Of a stretch of 64,000 nucleotides of DNA, positions 42,905 to 55,187 are shown one piece after another. The notes beneath the pieces were generated by a model that saw only the letters and a list, made by a program, of their open reading frames with translations, ran no database searches and had not been told where the DNA came from. A program made the translations under genes and the position numbers. The stretch covers positions 124,001-188,000 of the forward strand of contig NZ_CP065230.1 in the NCBI RefSeq assembly GCF_015767635.1, in the 5' to 3' direction. The stretch comes from Halomonas sp. A40-4. GTDB taxonomy: Bacteria > Pseudomonadota > Gammaproteobacteria > Pseudomonadales > Halomonadaceae. How positions within the stretch are numbered: position 1 is the stretch's first letter; every line of letters begins with the position of its first letter.

Positions 42905-45028
42905 GTGGCACGCAAGACTCCACTAAATCGTTACCGTAATATCGGTATCGTCGCTCACGTCGACGCGGGTAAAACCACGACGACTGAGCGTGTACTGTTC
43001 TACACCGGCCTTTCCCACAAAGTGGGTGAGGTGCATGACGGTGCGGCGACCATGGACTGGATGGAGCAGGAGCAGGAGCGTGGTATTACTATCACCTCAG
43101 CTGCGACTACCTGTTTCTGGCAGGGCATGAGCAAGCAGTTTCCTGAGCACCGCATCAACATCATCGACACACCGGGGCACGTTGACTTCACCATCGAAGT
43201 TGAGCGTTCCCTGCGCGTACTTGATGGGGCGGTTGTCGTACTGTGCGGTTCCTCCGGCGTTCAGCCGCAGACCGAGACAGTATGGCGCCAGGCCAACAAG
43301 TACGAAGTGCCGCGCATGGTCTTCGTCAACAAGATGGACCGGACCGGTGCCGACTACTTCATGGTCGTCGACCAGTTGAAAGAGCGCCTGGGTGCCAATG
43401 CCGTGCCCATCCAGATCAACTGGGGCACGGAAGAGAACTTCAAGGGCGTCATCGACCTGATCCAGATGAAGGGCATCCTTTGGGACGAAGAGAACCTGGG
43501 CATGAATTATGACCTGGTTGATATTCCCGAAGAGCTGGTCGAAACGGCAGAAACCTACCGCGAGCAGATGGTCGAAGCCGCGGCAGAAGGTTCTGATGAG
43601 TTGATGGAAAAGTATCTCGAAGGTGGTGAGTTGACCATCGAAGAGATCAAGGCAGGTCTGCGTGCGCGCACCCTGGCTAACGAAATCGTCCTCATCACCT
43701 GCGGTTCCGCCTTCAAGAACAAGGGCGTTCAAGCAGTGCTGGACTGCGTCATCGAGTACATGCCGTCGCCGACTGAAGTCAAGGCGATCGAAGGCGAGCT
43801 TGATGATAAAGACGGTACTATCGATACCCGTGAAGCGGACGATAATCAGCCGTTTGCTGCCTTGGCGTTCAAGATTGCCACCGACCCCTTTGTGGGTACC
43901 CTGACGTTTATTCGCGTCTACTCGGGCGTTTTGAATTCTGGTGATGGCGTCTATAACTCGGTCAAGAGCAAGAAAGAGCGTGTTGGACGTATCGTTCAGA
44001 TGCACTCGAATTCGCGCGAAGAAATCAAGGAAGTACGCGCGGGCGATATCGCGGCTTGTATCGGTCTGAAAGATGTCACCACCGGGGACACCCTGTGTGA
44101 TATCAATCACAAGATCGTGCTTGAGCGTATGGAATTCCCCGACCCGGTTATCTCGGTAGCGGTTGAGCCGAAGTCCAAGGCTGACCAGGAAAAGATGGGT
44201 GTTGCTCTGGGTAAATTGGCCCAGGAAGACCCGTCCTTCCAGGTGAAAACCGACGAAGAGACTGGTCAGACGATCATTTCGGGAATGGGCGAGCTTCACC
44301 TCGATATTCTTGTCGACCGTATGCGTCGCGAGTTCAAGGTAGAAGCCAATATCGGTAAGCCGCAGGTGGCCTACCGTGAAACGATTCGCGGCAGCGTCGA
44401 GCAGGAAGGCAAGTTCGTACGCCAGTCTGGCGGTCGTGGTCAATACGGTCACGTTATCATGCGTATCGAGCCGTTGACCTACGAGGAGAAAGGCGAAGGG
44501 GATGATGAAATCTTCTTCAAATTCAACTCGGAAATCGTCGGTGGTGTGGTTCCCAAGGAATACATCCCGGCAGTAGAGAAAGGGGCATACGAGCAGCTGA
44601 AAAATGGCGTCATTGCGGGTTACCCGATGATTGACGTTAAAGTGACGCTGTTTGATGGCTCCTATCACGACGTGGACTCCAACGAGACTGCGTTCAAGAT
44701 TGCTTCTTCTATGGCAGTGAAAGAAGGTGCCAGGAAAGCCAAGGCCGTGCTGCTGGAGCCGGTGATGAAGGTCGAAGTCGTGACCCCCGAAGAGTTTATG
44801 GGTGACGTCATGGGCGACCTGAACCGTCGTCGCGGCCTGGTCCAGGGCATGGATGATTCCTCGTCTGGTAAAATCATTCGTGCAACGGTGCCGCTGGGTG
44901 AGATGTTCGGTTATGCAACCGATCTCCGCTCGCAAACCCAGGGCCGTGCGAGCTACTCTATGGAGTTCGCGAAGTACGAGGAGGCGCCCTCCAGCGTCGT
45001 TGAAGCCGTCATCAACCAAAACGGTTAA
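42905..45028 (+). CDS. fusA: Elongation factor G
   Basis: 707 residues from a GTG start. P-loop AHVDAGKT at 17-24, switch [29 protein letters not shown] and [11 protein letters not shown]. Domains II-V follow, with GRGQYGHV in domain IV. It drives translocation on the ribosome. It is followed by tuf after 29 bases. Confidence 0.98.
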   Translation: MARKTPLNRYRNIGIVAHVDAGKTTTTERVLFYTGLSHKVGEVHDGAATMDWMEQEQERGITITSAATTCFWQGMSKQFPEHRINIIDTPGHVDFTIEVERSLRVLDGAVVVLCGSSGVQPQTETVWRQANKYEVPRMVFVNKMDRTGADYFMVVDQLKERLGANAVPIQINWGTEENFKGVIDLIQMKGILWDEENLGMNYDLVDIPEELVETAETYREQMVEAAAEGSDELMEKYLEGGELTIEEIKAGLRARTLANEIVLITCGSAFKNKGVQAVLDCVIEYMPSPTEVKAIEGELDDKDGTIDTREADDNQPFAALAFKIATDPFVGTLTFIRVYSGVLNSGDGVYNSVKSKKERVGRIVQMHSNSREEIKEVRAGDIAACIGLKDVTTGDTLCDINHKIVLERMEFPDPVISVAVEPKSKADQEKMGVALGKLAQEDPSFQVKTDEETGQTIISGMGELHLDILVDRMRREFKVEANIGKPQVAYRETIRGSVEQEGKFVRQSGGRGQYGHVIMRIEPLTYEEKGEGDDEIFFKFNSEIVGGVVPKEYIPAVEKGAYEQLKNGVIAGYPMIDVKVTLFDGSYHDVDSNETAFKIASSMAVKEGARKAKAVLLEPVMKVEVVTPEEFMGDVMGDLNRRRGLVQGMDDSSSGKIIRATVPLGEMFGYATDLRSQTQGRASYSMEFAKYEEAPSSVVEAVINQNG

Positions 45029-45057
45029 CCGTTAGCTAACGTAAAGAGGTTATAGCA

Positions 45058-46251
<1,194 letters not shown>

Positions 46252-46269
46252 GTTGATTCGCTGAATGTG

Positions 46270-46296
46270 AAAGGGGGCTCGTTTGAGCCCCCTTTT
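46270..46296 (+). terminator. Rho-independent terminator of the str operon
   Basis: AAAGGGGGCTC / GAGCCCCCTTTT stem with a four-base loop, 19 bases after the tuf stop. It separates the str operon from the S10 promoter. Confidence 0.92.
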
Positions 46297-46317
46297 CTGC
46301 GCACCTCTAGCAAATGT

Positions 46318-46346
46318 TTGACATGGGCTTTTGGCGTGCCTATAAT
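46318..46346 (+). promoter_or_regulatory. S10 operon promoter (perfect sigma-70 consensus)
   Basis: TTGACA (46318-46323), exactly 17 bases, TATAAT (46341-46346). Transcription should begin about 46353, giving a leader of only about 58 bases before rpsJ. Confidence 0.93.
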
Positions 46347-46410
46347 GCGCATCCTTTGAATGCGTGGGTAGACGGCTCGCGCCGTCGACATCCATTGGAG
46401 TTTAGGGCAA

Positions 46411-46722
46411 ATGCAGAACCAAAAGATTCGCATTCGGTTGAAAGCGTTCGACCATCGCCTGATCGATCAGTCCACAGCGGAGATTGTTGAAACCGCTAAG
46501 CGTACTGGTGCTCAGGTTCGTGGTCCGATTCCGCTGCCAACCAACCGCGAGCGCTACACCATTCTGATCTCGCCGCACGTCAACAAGGACGCGCGTGACC
46601 AGTATGAGATTCGTACGCACAAGCGTGTGCTCGACATTGTTGAGCCGACCGAGAAAACCGTTGATGCGCTGATGAAGCTCGATCTCGCCGCTGGCGTAGA
46701 CGTGCAAATCAAGCTCGACTAA
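46411..46722 (+). CDS. rpsJ: Small ribosomal subunit protein S10 / NusE
   Basis: 103 residues, the standard length. Start [19 protein letters not shown], with the [14 protein letters not shown] loop. Besides its ribosomal role it joins NusB in antitermination complexes. Opens the S10 operon; an unusually long spacer separates it from rplC. Confidence 0.98.
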   Translation: MQNQKIRIRLKAFDHRLIDQSTAEIVETAKRTGAQVRGPIPLPTNRERYTILISPHVNKDARDQYEIRTHKRVLDIVEPTEKTVDALMKLDLAAGVDVQIKLD

Positions 46723-46725
46723 TCA

Positions 46726-46812
46726 CACTAGACACTTGCGGCCCAGCGCTCATTACGAAATAACCTTGAGCAGCAGCCGCCGCGTCGTGAGACGCCACAC
46801 AATGTGCTAGTG
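46726..46812 (+). promoter_or_regulatory. Structured RNA element in the rpsJ-rplC spacer
   Basis: Within a 152-base spacer, CACTAG (46726-46731) can pair with CTAGTG (46807-46812), enclosing two further stems: GCTCA/TGAGC (46748-46752 with 46767-46771) and GCGTC/GACGC (46782-46786 with 46791-46795). This gives a three-way-junction-like fold just upstream of the L3/L4 genes. A role in operon control by L4 or another protein is inference. Confidence 0.45.
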
Positions 46813-46874
46813 GAATGCTCTGGAAAGGGCAGCCATAGCGGGTGATAGCCCCGTACACTATAGGAGAACTGAGA

Positions 46875-47513
46875 ATGACTATCGGTTTAGTCGGTAAAAA
46901 GGCCGGGATGACTCGTGTCTTTACCGAAGACGGTGCATCAGTGCCCGTAACCGTTATTGAGGTTGATCCTAACCGTGTTACACGCGTTAAATCTGTCGAG
47001 TCTGACGGTTACGCGGCGGTTCAGGTAACAACCGGCTCTCGCAAGGCCAAACACCTCAGCAAAGCCCAGGCGGGTCAATTTGCCAAGGCGGGTGTTGAGG
47101 CTGGTCGTTCACTGATGGAGTTTCGTCTGGAAGATGGCGAAGAAGCTCCTGAAGTCGGCGGCGAACTCACCGTATCCCTCTTCGAAGCTGGTCAGATGAT
47201 CGATGTGACCGGTACCTCCAAGGGTAAAGGTTTCCAGGGTGCCGTTAAGCGCTGGAACTTCCGTACCCAAGACAACAGCCATGGTAACTCGCTGTCGCAT
47301 CGCGCGCCGGGTTCTATCGGTATGTGTCAGACCCCGGGTCGCGTTTTCAAAGGCAAAAAGATGGCCGGTCAAATGGGTAACGCCCGTTGCACCGTGCAGA
47401 GCCTAGAGATCGTCCGTGTCGACGCCGAGCGTAACCTGCTGCTGATCAAGGGCGCCGTGCCGGGTGCAACCGGTAGTGACGTTATCGTTCGCAGCGCCGT
47501 TAAAGCAGGCTGA
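46875..47513 (+). CDS. rplC: Large ribosomal subunit protein L3
   Basis: 212 residues from the ATG at 46875 (TAGGAGAACTGAGA upstream). Start [20 protein letters not shown]. The long loop [20 protein letters not shown], reaching the peptidyl-transferase centre, carries the glutamine that is methylated in E. coli L3. Confidence 0.97.
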   Translation: MTIGLVGKKAGMTRVFTEDGASVPVTVIEVDPNRVTRVKSVESDGYAAVQVTTGSRKAKHLSKAQAGQFAKAGVEAGRSLMEFRLEDGEEAPEVGGELTVSLFEAGQMIDVTGTSKGKGFQGAVKRWNFRTQDNSHGNSLSHRAPGSIGMCQTPGRVFKGKKMAGQMGNARCTVQSLEIVRVDAERNLLLIKGAVPGATGSDVIVRSAVKAG

Positions 47514-47528
47514 AGGGGATAATTACCA

Positions 47529-48134
47529 ATGAATCTGAATCTTGCTGCAGGCGCGGGTACCGTTGAAGTAGCCGACGCCACCTTTGGCAAAGAATTCAAC
47601 GAAGCGCTGGTACACCAGGTCGTCACTGCCTATTTGGCTGGTGGTCGTCAGGGCACCCGTGCTCAAAAGAACCGTTCCGATGTTCGCGGTGGTGGTAAAA
47701 AGCCGTGGCGTCAGAAAGGGACTGGCCGTGCTCGTGCCGGTACCATCCGTTCGCCAATCTGGCGTAGCGGCGGTGTCACCTTCGCGGCGCGTCCGCAAGA
47801 CTATACCCAGAAGGTGAACCGCAAGATGTATCGCGCCGCGATGCGCTCCATCTTGTCAGAGCTGGTACGTCAAGAGCGCCTGGTCGTGGTTGAAGAGTTC
47901 AACGTTGAAGCGCCGAAAACCAAGCAGGTCGCTGCCAAGCTGAAAGAGCTCAACCTTGAGAAAGTGTTGATCGTCACCGAAGACGTTGACGAAAAGCTCT
48001 ATCTAGCCGCGCGCAACCTTCCTCACGTTGATGTGGTGGATGTTGCGGCCGCTGACCCGGTGAGCCTGGTTGCCTTTGATAAGGTCCTGGTCACCGTCTC
48101 CGCCCTGCGTAAATTCGAGGAGAAGCTGGCATGA
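47529..48134 (+). CDS. rplD: Large ribosomal subunit protein L4
   Basis: 201 residues as in E. coli. The tunnel loop [20 protein letters not shown] and [17 protein letters not shown] are present. In E. coli L4 also represses the S10 operon through its leader. Its stop overlaps the rplW start by 4 bases. Confidence 0.97.
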   Translation: MNLNLAAGAGTVEVADATFGKEFNEALVHQVVTAYLAGGRQGTRAQKNRSDVRGGGKKPWRQKGTGRARAGTIRSPIWRSGGVTFAARPQDYTQKVNRKMYRAAMRSILSELVRQERLVVVEEFNVEAPKTKQVAAKLKELNLEKVLIVTEDVDEKLYLAARNLPHVDVVDVAAADPVSLVAFDKVLVTVSALRKFEEKLA

Positions 48135-48427
48135 ACCAGGAACGCGTATTCAAGGTTCTGCTTGGACCGCACGTGACCGAGAAGGCCGCGATGGCTGCCG
48201 AGCGCAACCAGTACGTTTTTAAGGTGGCAACCGATGCTACCAAGCCCGAGATCAAGAAGGCCGTGGAAATACTTTTCGGCAAGAAGGTCGGTAGCGTTCA
48301 GGTACTGAACGTGAAGGGTAAAACCAAGCGTACTGCAAACGGCGTTGGCTTGCGTAAGGGTTACCGTAAAGCGTATGTAACCCTCGCTGCGGGTGAAACG
48401 CTCGAAGACTTCTCTGGCGCCGAATAA
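48131..48427 (+). CDS. rplW: Large ribosomal subunit protein L23
   Basis: 98 residues. [21 protein letters not shown] and the basic loop [20 protein letters not shown] are typical. Sits at the exit of the peptide tunnel and docks trigger factor and SRP. Overlaps rplD (ATGA). Confidence 0.97.
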   Translation: MNQERVFKVLLGPHVTEKAAMAAERNQYVFKVATDATKPEIKKAVEILFGKKVGSVQVLNVKGKTKRTANGVGLRKGYRKAYVTLAAGETLEDFSGAE

Positions 48428-48444
48428 GGGCAGGAGTACGGATA

Positions 48445-49275
48445 ATGGCAATCGTCAAGACCAAACCCACATCCGCCGGTCGTCGCCACGTCGTCAAGAT
48501 CGTTGGCGAGGAACTGTACAAAGGCCGTGCCTATGCACCGCTTTTGGAAAAACAGTCCAAGTCCGGCGGCCGTAACAACTACGGTCGCATCACCACCCGC
48601 CACGTGGGCGGTGGTCACCGTCATCACTATCGGCTGATCGACTTCAAGCGCACCAAGGATGGCATTCCGGCCACCGTTGAGCGCCTGGAGCACGACCCGA
48701 ACCGCAGTGCGCACATTGCGCTGCTGAAATACGCCGATGGCGAGCGTCGTTACATCATCGCACCGAAAGGTGTCAGCGCGGGTGACGTGCTGGAATCTGG
48801 TGTCAACGCGCCCATCAAGAAAGGCAATGCCTTGCCGCTGCGCAACATTCCGCTGGGTTCGACCGTTCACGGTATCGAACTGAAGCCGGGTAAAGGCGCG
48901 CAGATTGCTCGCAGTGCCGGTACTAGCGCTCAGCTGGTTGCGCGTGAAGGCAACTACGCCACCCTGCGTCTTCGCTCCGGCGAGATGCGCAAGGTGCTGG
49001 CTGAGTGCCGTGCGACCCTGGGCGAAGTGAGCAACTCCGAGCACAGCCTGCGTCAACTTGGCAAGGCCGGTGCGAAGCGCTGGAGAGGTGTGCGTCCGAC
49101 TGTTCGCGGTGTCGCAATGAACCCGGTGGATCACCCGCACGGTGGTGGTGAAGGCCGCACCAGCGGTGGTCGTAACCCGGTCACTCCATGGGGTGTGCCG
49201 ACCAAGGGTTATAAGACGCGTAAGAACAAGCGCACCGACAAGCTGATCGTACGTCGCCGCAAGGCTCGTAGCTGA
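48445..49275 (+). CDS. rplB: Large ribosomal subunit protein L2
   Basis: 276 residues (273 in E. coli). [18 protein letters not shown] near the start; [19 protein letters not shown] holds the conserved histidine near the peptidyl-transferase centre. The C terminus is [17 protein letters not shown]. Confidence 0.97.
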   Translation: MAIVKTKPTSAGRRHVVKIVGEELYKGRAYAPLLEKQSKSGGRNNYGRITTRHVGGGHRHHYRLIDFKRTKDGIPATVERLEHDPNRSAHIALLKYADGERRYIIAPKGVSAGDVLESGVNAPIKKGNALPLRNIPLGSTVHGIELKPGKGAQIARSAGTSAQLVAREGNYATLRLRSGEMRKVLAECRATLGEVSNSEHSLRQLGKAGAKRWRGVRPTVRGVAMNPVDHPHGGGEGRTSGGRNPVTPWGVPTKGYKTRKNKRTDKLIVRRRKARS

Positions 49276-49308
49276 TCTAAATTGCCAAGACATTAAGAGG
49301 TAACGGCT

Positions 49309-49584
49309 GTGCCACGTTCACTAAAGAAAGGTCCTTTCATTGACCTTCATCTTTTGAAGAAGGTAGAGGCTGCAGTGGAAAAGAACGATCGCAAACCGAT
49401 CAAGACCTGGTCGCGTCGTTCGATGATCCTGCCAAACATGGTGGGTCTGACCATCGCAGTCCATAATGGTCGCCAACACGTCCCGGTGCACGTCTCCGAG
49501 GAAATGGTTGGTCACAAGCTAGGCGAATTCGCTGCCACTCGCACTTATCGCGGGCACGTGGCGGACAAGAAAGCCAAACGGTAA
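49309..49584 (+). CDS. rpsS: Small ribosomal subunit protein S19
   Basis: 91 residues from a GTG start with AAGAGG upstream. [19 protein letters not shown] and [19 protein letters not shown] are diagnostic. It contacts S13 at the head of the small subunit. Confidence 0.97.
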   Translation: MPRSLKKGPFIDLHLLKKVEAAVEKNDRKPIKTWSRRSMILPNMVGLTIAVHNGRQHVPVHVSEEMVGHKLGEFAATRTYRGHVADKKAKR

Positions 49585-49602
49585 GCCAAAGAGGATTGAG
49601 AG

Positions 49603-49935
49603 ATGGAAGTCACAGCTAAGCTGCGTGGCGCCGGATTATCCGCCCAGAAGGCCCGTTTGGTGGCTGATCAGGTGCGCGGTAAACCTGTCGCCGAGGCACT
49701 CGACCTGCTGACCTTCTCACCGAAGAAGGCTGCCCAACTGGTCAAGAAAGTGCTTCAGTCCGCTATTGCAAACGCGGAAGAAAATAACGGCATGGACATT
49801 GACGAGCTGCGTGTCTCGACCATCTGCGTCGATGAGGGCATGACGCTCAAGCGTATCAAGCCGCGCGCCAAGGGGCGGGCGGATCGTATCTTGAAGCGCA
49901 CCTGCCACATCACCGTCAAGGTAGCCGAGAAGTAG
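49603..49935 (+). CDS. rplV: Large ribosomal subunit protein L22
   Basis: 110 residues, same as E. coli. [17 protein letters not shown] and the hairpin region [19 protein letters not shown] lining the exit tunnel. No insertion or deletion of the type linked to macrolide resistance is obvious. Confidence 0.97.
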   Translation: MEVTAKLRGAGLSAQKARLVADQVRGKPVAEALDLLTFSPKKAAQLVKKVLQSAIANAEENNGMDIDELRVSTICVDEGMTLKRIKPRAKGRADRILKRTCHITVKVAEK

Positions 49936-49945
49936 GAGTCGACCG

Positions 49946-50650
49946 ATGGGTCAGAAAGTCAATCCAACAGGCATTCGACTGGGCATCGTCAAAGACCATG
50001 CTTCTGTCTGGTATGCCGAGCGCGGCGCATATGCCGATAAGCTCAATAACGATCTCGAAGTGCGAAGCTTCCTGGAGCAGCGTCTCAAAAACGCCTCCGT
50101 TAGCCGTATTCACATCGAGCGTCCGGCGAACAACGCCCGCATCACCATTCACACTGCCCGTCCGGGTATCGTGATTGGTAAAAAAGGTGAAGATGTCGAC
50201 CGTCTGCGTCGCGATCTCACCGAGTTGATGGGTGTTCCTGTTCACGTGAACATCGAAGAAGTTCGCAAGCCGGAGCTGGATGCCAAGCTCGTCGCTGCTA
50301 ACGTAGCGGGCCAGCTTGAGCGTCGTGTGATGTTCCGTCGTGCCATGAAGCGCGCGGTGCAAAATGCCATGCGTCTTGGCGCTGGCGGCATCAAGATTCA
50401 GCTGTCAGGTCGTCTGGGTGGTGCTGAAATCGCACGTACCGAATGGTACCGCGAAGGTCGTGTTCCGTTGCATACGTTGCGTGCGGACATTGACTACGCC
50501 ACTTACGAAGCTCACACCACCTATGGCGTTATCGGCGTCAAAGTGTGGATCTTCAAGGGTGAAATCCTCGGCGGTATCGAGGAAGTTCGTGCCAAGGCTA
50601 AGCAACAGCAGCCTTCCGGCAACGCGCCCAAGAAGAAAGGTTCCAGGTAA
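49946..50650 (+). CDS. rpsC: Small ribosomal subunit protein S3
   Basis: 234 residues. KH domain with the [11 protein letters not shown] loop and the C-terminal [10 protein letters not shown]. It lies at the mRNA entry site with S4 and S5. A lysine/glutamine-rich tail ([18 protein letters not shown]) ends the protein. Confidence 0.97.
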   Translation: MGQKVNPTGIRLGIVKDHASVWYAERGAYADKLNNDLEVRSFLEQRLKNASVSRIHIERPANNARITIHTARPGIVIGKKGEDVDRLRRDLTELMGVPVHVNIEEVRKPELDAKLVAANVAGQLERRVMFRRAMKRAVQNAMRLGAGGIKIQLSGRLGGAEIARTEWYREGRVPLHTLRADIDYATYEAHTTYGVIGVKVWIFKGEILGGIEEVRAKAKQQQPSGNAPKKKGSR

Positions 50651-50665
50651 GGGGAGAGCGAGTCG

Positions 50666-51079
50666 ATGTTACAGCCCAAGCGTATGAAATTCCGCAAGAT
50701 GCAGAAAGGCCGCAACCGTGGCCTGGCGCATCGCGGAAGCAAGATCAGCTTCGGGGAGTACGGTCTGAAAGCTACCGGTCGTGGTCGCGTTACTGCGCGC
50801 CAGATCGAAGCCGGCCGTCGTGCGATCACACGTCACGTTAAACGTGGCGGTAAGATTTGGATCCGCGTTTTCCCTGACAAGCCGATTTCCAAAAAGCCGC
50901 TCGAAGTTCGTATGGGTAAAGGTAAAGGCTCCGTCGAATACTGGGTAGCCCAGATCCAGCCGGGTCGGGTCCTGTATGAAATCGAAGGTGTGCCTGAAGA
51001 GCTCGCTCGTGAAGCGTTTGAGCTTGCCGCACAGAAAATGCCCATATCCACCACCTTTGCGAAACGGACGGTGATGTGA
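50666..51079 (+). CDS. rplP: Large ribosomal subunit protein L16
   Basis: 137 residues. [19 protein letters not shown] and [18 protein letters not shown] are typical; the latter contains the arginine hydroxylated in E. coli. It helps position the A-site tRNA. The stop shares one base with the rpmC start. Confidence 0.97.
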   Translation: MLQPKRMKFRKMQKGRNRGLAHRGSKISFGEYGLKATGRGRVTARQIEAGRRAITRHVKRGGKIWIRVFPDKPISKKPLEVRMGKGKGSVEYWVAQIQPGRVLYEIEGVPEELAREAFELAAQKMPISTTFAKRTVM

Positions 51080-51270
51080 TGAAAGCCCAGGAAATTCGTG
51101 AAAAGTCCGCAGGAGAGCTCCATGAGCAGCTCCTCGAACTCCTCCGCGAGCAGTTCAACCTGCGCATGCAGAAGGCCACCGGCCAACTGAGCCAGACTCA
51201 TCTGCTCAAGCAGGTCCGTCGGGATATTGCCCGTGTGAAGACTGTGCTCAACGAGAAGGCAGGTGACTGA
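51079..51270 (+). CDS. rpmC: Large ribosomal subunit protein L29
   Basis: 63 residues from the ATG at 51079 (a GTG directly before it is less likely). A two-helix bundle: [20 protein letters not shown] and [15 protein letters not shown]. Located near the tunnel exit beside L23. Confidence 0.96.
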   Translation: MKAQEIREKSAGELHEQLLELLREQFNLRMQKATGQLSQTHLLKQVRRDIARVKTVLNEKAGD

Positions 51271-51271
51271 G

Positions 51272-51532
51272 ATGGCCGAAGAGAAAAAAGCACGTACGCT
51301 CACCGGCAAGGTGGTGAGCGACAAGATGGATAAGTCCATCGTCGTAATGATCGAGCGTCGTGAGCGTCACCCGATCTACGGAAAATACGTTAAGCGCTCC
51401 ACCAAGCTGCACGCCCATGATGAGGCGAACCAGGCTAAGGCAGGCGATACGGTTTCCATTGAGGAGTGCCGTCCGCTTTCCAAGAAGAAAGCCTGGGCGC
51501 TAATCGAGGTGGTCGAGCAGGCCAAGGGGTAA
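51272..51532 (+). CDS. rpsQ: Small ribosomal subunit protein S17
   Basis: 86 residues from the ATG at 51272. OB-fold: [20 protein letters not shown] and [19 protein letters not shown]. An early-binding protein of the small subunit. Last gene of the S10 operon; rplN starts 50 bases later. Confidence 0.96.
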   Translation: MAEEKKARTLTGKVVSDKMDKSIVVMIERRERHPIYGKYVKRSTKLHAHDEANQAKAGDTVSIEECRPLSKKKAWALIEVVEQAKG

Positions 51533-51582
51533 CCCATGAACCTGCTTAACCAGTGCAGTCAGATTAGGTTTGGAGAAAACCG

Positions 51583-51954
51583 ATGATTCAGACTCAGACA
51601 ATGCTGGATGTCGCCGACAACAGCGGAGCGCGCCGGGTGCAGTGCATCAAGGTGTTGGGCGGTTCACACCGTCGTTACGCTCGCATTGGTGACATCATCA
51701 AGGTAACGGTGAAGGAAGCCATTCCGCGTGGCAAGGTCAAGAAAGGCCAGGTCATGAAAGCGGTTGTGGTCCGGACCCGTAGTGGCGTCCGTCGTAACGA
51801 CGGTTCGCTGATCCGTTTCGATGGAAATGCGGCGGTTTTGTTGAATAACACCAACGAACAGCCAGTCGGTACTCGTATTTTCGGGCCGGTCACTCGTGAG
51901 CTTCGTAACGAGAAGTTCATGAAGATCATTTCCTTAGCGCCTGAAGTGCTGTAA
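51583..51954 (+). CDS. rplN: Large ribosomal subunit protein L14
   Basis: 123 residues, E. coli length. [20 protein letters not shown] and [12 protein letters not shown] are diagnostic. It forms part of a bridge to the small subunit. First gene of the spc group; no separate promoter was clear in the 50 bases after rpsQ. Confidence 0.97.
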   Translation: MIQTQTMLDVADNSGARRVQCIKVLGGSHRRYARIGDIIKVTVKEAIPRGKVKKGQVMKAVVVRTRSGVRRNDGSLIRFDGNAAVLLNNTNEQPVGTRIFGPVTRELRNEKFMKIISLAPEVL

Positions 51955-51968
51955 GGAGCGAGGCGGAT

Positions 51969-52283
51969 ATGCAAAAAATCAAACGTGACGATGAAGTCAT
52001 CGTCATCGCCGGGAAGGATAAGGGCAAGCGTGGCACCGTTAAGCGGGTACTAGAAAACCGTTTCTTGGTGTCCGGTGTGAACATGATTAAACGTCACACC
52101 AAGCCAAATCCCATGGCGGGAAATCAGGGCGGTATCGTCGAGCGTGAGGCTCCGATTCACGCGTCCAACGTAGCCATCTTCAATTCGGAGACCGGTAAGG
52201 CGGATCGCGTCGGCTTCCAAGTGAAGGAAGACGGTACCAAGGTACGTATCTACAAGTCGACGCAGACGCAGATCGACGCCTAA
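51969..52283 (+). CDS. rplX: Large ribosomal subunit protein L24
   Basis: 104 residues. KOW motif [20 protein letters not shown] near the N terminus. An assembly initiator of the large subunit. Confidence 0.97.
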   Translation: MQKIKRDDEVIVIAGKDKGKRGTVKRVLENRFLVSGVNMIKRHTKPNPMAGNQGGIVEREAPIHASNVAIFNSETGKADRVGFQVKEDGTKVRIYKSTQTQIDA

Positions 52284-52301
52284 CGCGAGTCGGGTAGCAA
52301 A

Positions 52302-52841
52302 ATGGCGAACTTGAAAGAACGTTATCAAAACGAGGTCGTAGCACAGCTCAAAGAGCAGTTCAGCTACGCCAACGTAATGCAGGTACCCCGCATCACGAAA
52401 GTGACGCTTAATATGGGTATCGGCGATGCGGTCAGCGATAAAAAGCTGATCGACAATGCCATCGGCGACCTGGAGATGTTGTCCGGTCAAAAGCCGCTGG
52501 TGACCAAGGCACGCAAGTCCATCGCGGGCTTCAAGGTGCGTGAAGGTTGGCCGATCGGTATCAAGGTAACACTGCGCGCTGAGCGTATGTGGGACTTTCT
52601 GGACCGTCTGGTCAACATCGCGATTCCTCGCGTGCGTGACTTCCGTGGTCTCAACCCGAAGTCCTTCGACGGTCGCGGCAACTACTCCATGGGTGTGCGT
52701 GAACAGATCATCTTCCCGGAGATCGAGTATGATAAGATCGATCGTATCCGTGGGTTGGACGTCACTATCACCACTACCGCCAACACCGACGAGGAAGGTC
52801 GCGCGCTACTAACCGCGCTGAACTTCCCGTTCAAGAAATAA
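52302..52841 (+). CDS. rplE: Large ribosomal subunit protein L5
   Basis: 179 residues as in E. coli. [19 protein letters not shown] and [20 protein letters not shown]. It binds 5S rRNA and bridges to S13. In E. coli S8 represses the spc operon near the start of this gene. Confidence 0.97.
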   Translation: MANLKERYQNEVVAQLKEQFSYANVMQVPRITKVTLNMGIGDAVSDKKLIDNAIGDLEMLSGQKPLVTKARKSIAGFKVREGWPIGIKVTLRAERMWDFLDRLVNIAIPRVRDFRGLNPKSFDGRGNYSMGVREQIIFPEIEYDKIDRIRGLDVTITTTANTDEEGRALLTALNFPFKK

Positions 52842-52851
52842 GGGTTGGATC

Positions 52852-53157
52852 ATGGCTAAAAAAAGCATGGTAGAGCGTGAGCTAAAGCGCACCAAGCTGG
52901 TCGAGAAGTATGCGGCCAAGCGCGCTGAGCTCAAGGCAATCATCGTAGATGTGAACGCTTCTGAGGAAGATCGCTTCGAGGCGACGCTGAAGCTGCAGCA
53001 ACTGCCGCGCGACTCAAGCCCGGTACGTCAGCGTAATCGCTGCCGTGTCACAGGCCGTCCGCACGGTTTTTACAACAAGTTCGGCCTCGGCCGTAACAAG
53101 CTGCGTGAAGCCGCCATGCGTGGCGACGTTCCTGGTCTGAAAAAGTCCAGTTGGTAA
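52852..53157 (+). CDS. rpsN: Small ribosomal subunit protein S14 (zinc-independent form)
   Basis: 101 residues, the long C-minus form: the CxxC pairs of zinc-binding S14 are absent, with [20 protein letters not shown] in their place. Located in the head of the small subunit. Confidence 0.97.
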   Translation: MAKKSMVERELKRTKLVEKYAAKRAELKAIIVDVNASEEDRFEATLKLQQLPRDSSPVRQRNRCRVTGRPHGFYNKFGLGRNKLREAAMRGDVPGLKKSSW

Positions 53158-53189
53158 CGCCACGTAGAATCATCAGGAGCGCACATTAA

Positions 53190-53582
53190 ATGAGCATGCA
53201 AGACACTCTGGCGGATATGTTTACCCGTATCCGCAATGCGCAGATGGCCACCAAGGAGACGGTCACCATGCCGTCTTCCAAGTTGAAAGTGGAAGTGGCC
53301 CGCGTGCTGAAAGAAGAGGGCTACATCACCGATTTCACGGTGGCTGAAAGCACCAAGCCCGAATTAACCGTGACTCTCAAGTACTTTGAGGGCAAGCCGG
53401 TTATCGACCATATCCAGCGGGTTTCCAAGCCGTCTTTGCGCCGTTACATGGGCAAGGACAACCTGCCTAAGGTCGCCGACGGTCTGGGTATTGCGATCGT
53501 TACCACCTCCAATGGGGTGATGACCGATCGTGCTGCTCGCCAGGCGGGTGTTGGTGGCGAAGTCATCTGCACCGTATTCTAG
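53190..53582 (+). CDS. rpsH: Small ribosomal subunit protein S8
   Basis: 130 residues. [20 protein letters not shown] and the C-terminal [20 protein letters not shown] with the RNA-binding strand. A primary 16S-binding protein and the known translational repressor of spc operons in enterobacteria. Confidence 0.97.
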   Translation: MSMQDTLADMFTRIRNAQMATKETVTMPSSKLKVEVARVLKEEGYITDFTVAESTKPELTVTLKYFEGKPVIDHIQRVSKPSLRRYMGKDNLPKVADGLGIAIVTTSNGVMTDRAARQAGVGGEVICTVF

Positions 53583-53591
53583 GAGGCTGGA

Positions 53592-54122
53592 ATGTCCCGC
53601 ATAGCGAAATATCCGGTTAAAGTGCCTGCCGGCGTTGAGATCAAAATCGATGCCGACCAGCTGACCGCCAAGGGCGGCCAGGGCACGCTGTCAATGACCA
53701 TTCACCACGATGTGGTAGTGGCTCAAGAAGATGGCCAGCTGACCTTCGCCCCGAGTGAATCTGCCAAGAGCTGGGCAATGGCCGGTACAACCCGCGCCTT
53801 GGTTCAGAACCTGGTGACGGGCGTATCCGAGGGTTTTACACGAACTCTCGAAATTGTTGGCGTCGGTTATCGTGCCCAAGTTAAGGGCCAGACGCTCAAT
53901 CTTTCACTGGGCTTCTCGCACCCGGTCGACTACGAACTGCCTGAAGGTGTCTCAGCGGAAACGCCGAAAAACACCGTGATCGTGCTGAAAAGCGCGGACA
54001 AGCAGCAGCTCGGTCAGTGCGCCGCGGAAATCCGCGCCTTCCGTCCCCCCGAGCCGTATAAAGGCAAGGGTGTTCGGTACGCCGACGAGCAGGTGCGTCG
54101 CAAAGAAGCCAAGAAGAAGTAA
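53592..54122 (+). CDS. rplF: Large ribosomal subunit protein L6
   Basis: 176 residues. Two tandem similar domains; the C-terminal signature [20 protein letters not shown] is diagnostic. It lies near the sarcin-ricin loop. Confidence 0.97.
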   Translation: MSRIAKYPVKVPAGVEIKIDADQLTAKGGQGTLSMTIHHDVVVAQEDGQLTFAPSESAKSWAMAGTTRALVQNLVTGVSEGFTRTLEIVGVGYRAQVKGQTLNLSLGFSHPVDYELPEGVSAETPKNTVIVLKSADKQQLGQCAAEIRAFRPPEPYKGKGVRYADEQVRRKEAKKK

Positions 54123-54131
54123 GGCAGGGTT

Positions 54132-54482
54132 ATGAACGCGAAGAAAGAATCTCGTCTCCGTCGTGCCCGCCGTGCTCGCGCCAAGATCCGCGAGCTGGGC
54201 GTGTATCGCCTGTGCGTCAACCGTACCCCGCGTCACATCTATGCGCAGATTATCTCGCCGGATGGTGGCAAAGTGTTGGCTAGCGCATCTACGCTGGACA
54301 AAGCACTGCGCGAGGGTGCGACTGGTAACTCGGAAGCCGCTACGAAAGTCGGCGAACTGATTGCCGAACGCGCTAAAGAAGCAGGCATCACCCAGGTGGC
54401 CTTCGACCGTGCTGGCTTTAAGTATCACGGTCGCGTCAAGGCTCTGGCCGACGCCGCGCGTGAAGGCGGCCTGGAATTCTAA
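54132..54482 (+). CDS. rplR: Large ribosomal subunit protein L18
   Basis: 116 residues. A basic N-terminal tail ([20 protein letters not shown]) followed by the 5S rRNA-binding fold, ending [20 protein letters not shown]. Confidence 0.97.
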   Translation: MNAKKESRLRRARRARAKIRELGVYRLCVNRTPRHIYAQIISPDGGKVLASASTLDKALREGATGNSEAATKVGELIAERAKEAGITQVAFDRAGFKYHGRVKALADAAREGGLEF

Positions 54483-54494
54483 AGGGTTTTTACG

Positions 54495-54995
54495 ATGGCG
54501 AAGAACGAACAGCAAAGCGGTGATCTGCAGGAAAAACTTGTGCAGGTCAACCGCGTCGCCAAGGTGGTCAAAGGTGGTCGTATTTTCGGCTTCACCGCAC
54601 TGACCGTCGTTGGTGATGGTAAAGGTCGTGTTGGTTTCGGTCGTGGTAAGGCGCGTGAAGTGCCGATCGCGATTCAGAAAGCCATGGACCAAGCTCGTCG
54701 CAACATGGTCAAGGTCAACCTTTCAGGCCATACGCTGCAATACCCGGTTAAAGCCCGTCACGGTGCTTCCAAGGTATACATGCAGCCAGCCTCTGAAGGT
54801 ACCGGCATTATCGCCGGTGGCGCCATGCGCTCTGTATTGGAGCTCGCTGGTGTCCATGACGTACTGGCCAAGTGCTACGGTTCCACTAACCCGGTTAACG
54901 TGGTGCGAGCGACTGTTAAAGGTCTCGCTTCCATGCAAGCACCGGATGACGTGGCCGCCAAGCGCGGCCTGTCTGTCGAAGCGATCACGGGGTAA
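54495..54995 (+). CDS. rpsE: Small ribosomal subunit protein S5
   Basis: 166 residues. The double-stranded RNA-binding-like N-terminal domain carries [20 protein letters not shown], the loop where spectinomycin-resistance changes occur; the sequence there is the usual one. Works with S4 and S12 in accuracy. Confidence 0.97.
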   Translation: MAKNEQQSGDLQEKLVQVNRVAKVVKGGRIFGFTALTVVGDGKGRVGFGRGKAREVPIAIQKAMDQARRNMVKVNLSGHTLQYPVKARHGASKVYMQPASEGTGIIAGGAMRSVLELAGVHDVLAKCYGSTNPVNVVRATVKGLASMQAPDDVAAKRGLSVEAITG

Positions 54996-55001
54996 GGCAC
55001 C

Positions 55002-55184
55002 ATGGCAGCAACGATCAAGGTTACCCAGATCCGCAGCACCATCGGCGTTCAGCCCAGGCACAAGGCGACTATCAACGGCCTGGGTCTGCGTCGCATCGGT
55101 CATTCGGTTGAGCTGGAAGACACCCCTGCCGTACGCGGCATGATCCACAAGGTTAACTACCTTGTGCGCGTTGAGGGAGAGTAA
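55002..55184 (+). CDS. rpmD: Large ribosomal subunit protein L30
   Basis: 60 residues. [19 protein letters not shown] and the compact alpha-beta fold of L30. Between rpsE and rplO as usual. Confidence 0.96.
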   Translation: MAATIKVTQIRSTIGVQPRHKATINGLGLRRIGHSVELEDTPAVRGMIHKVNYLVRVEGE

Positions 55185-55187
55185 TCC

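Noticed and set aside
43097..45019. 640-codon open frame antisense to fusA
   Set aside because: Same codon-bias artefact opposite EF-G; no promoter, ribosome site or recognisable protein.
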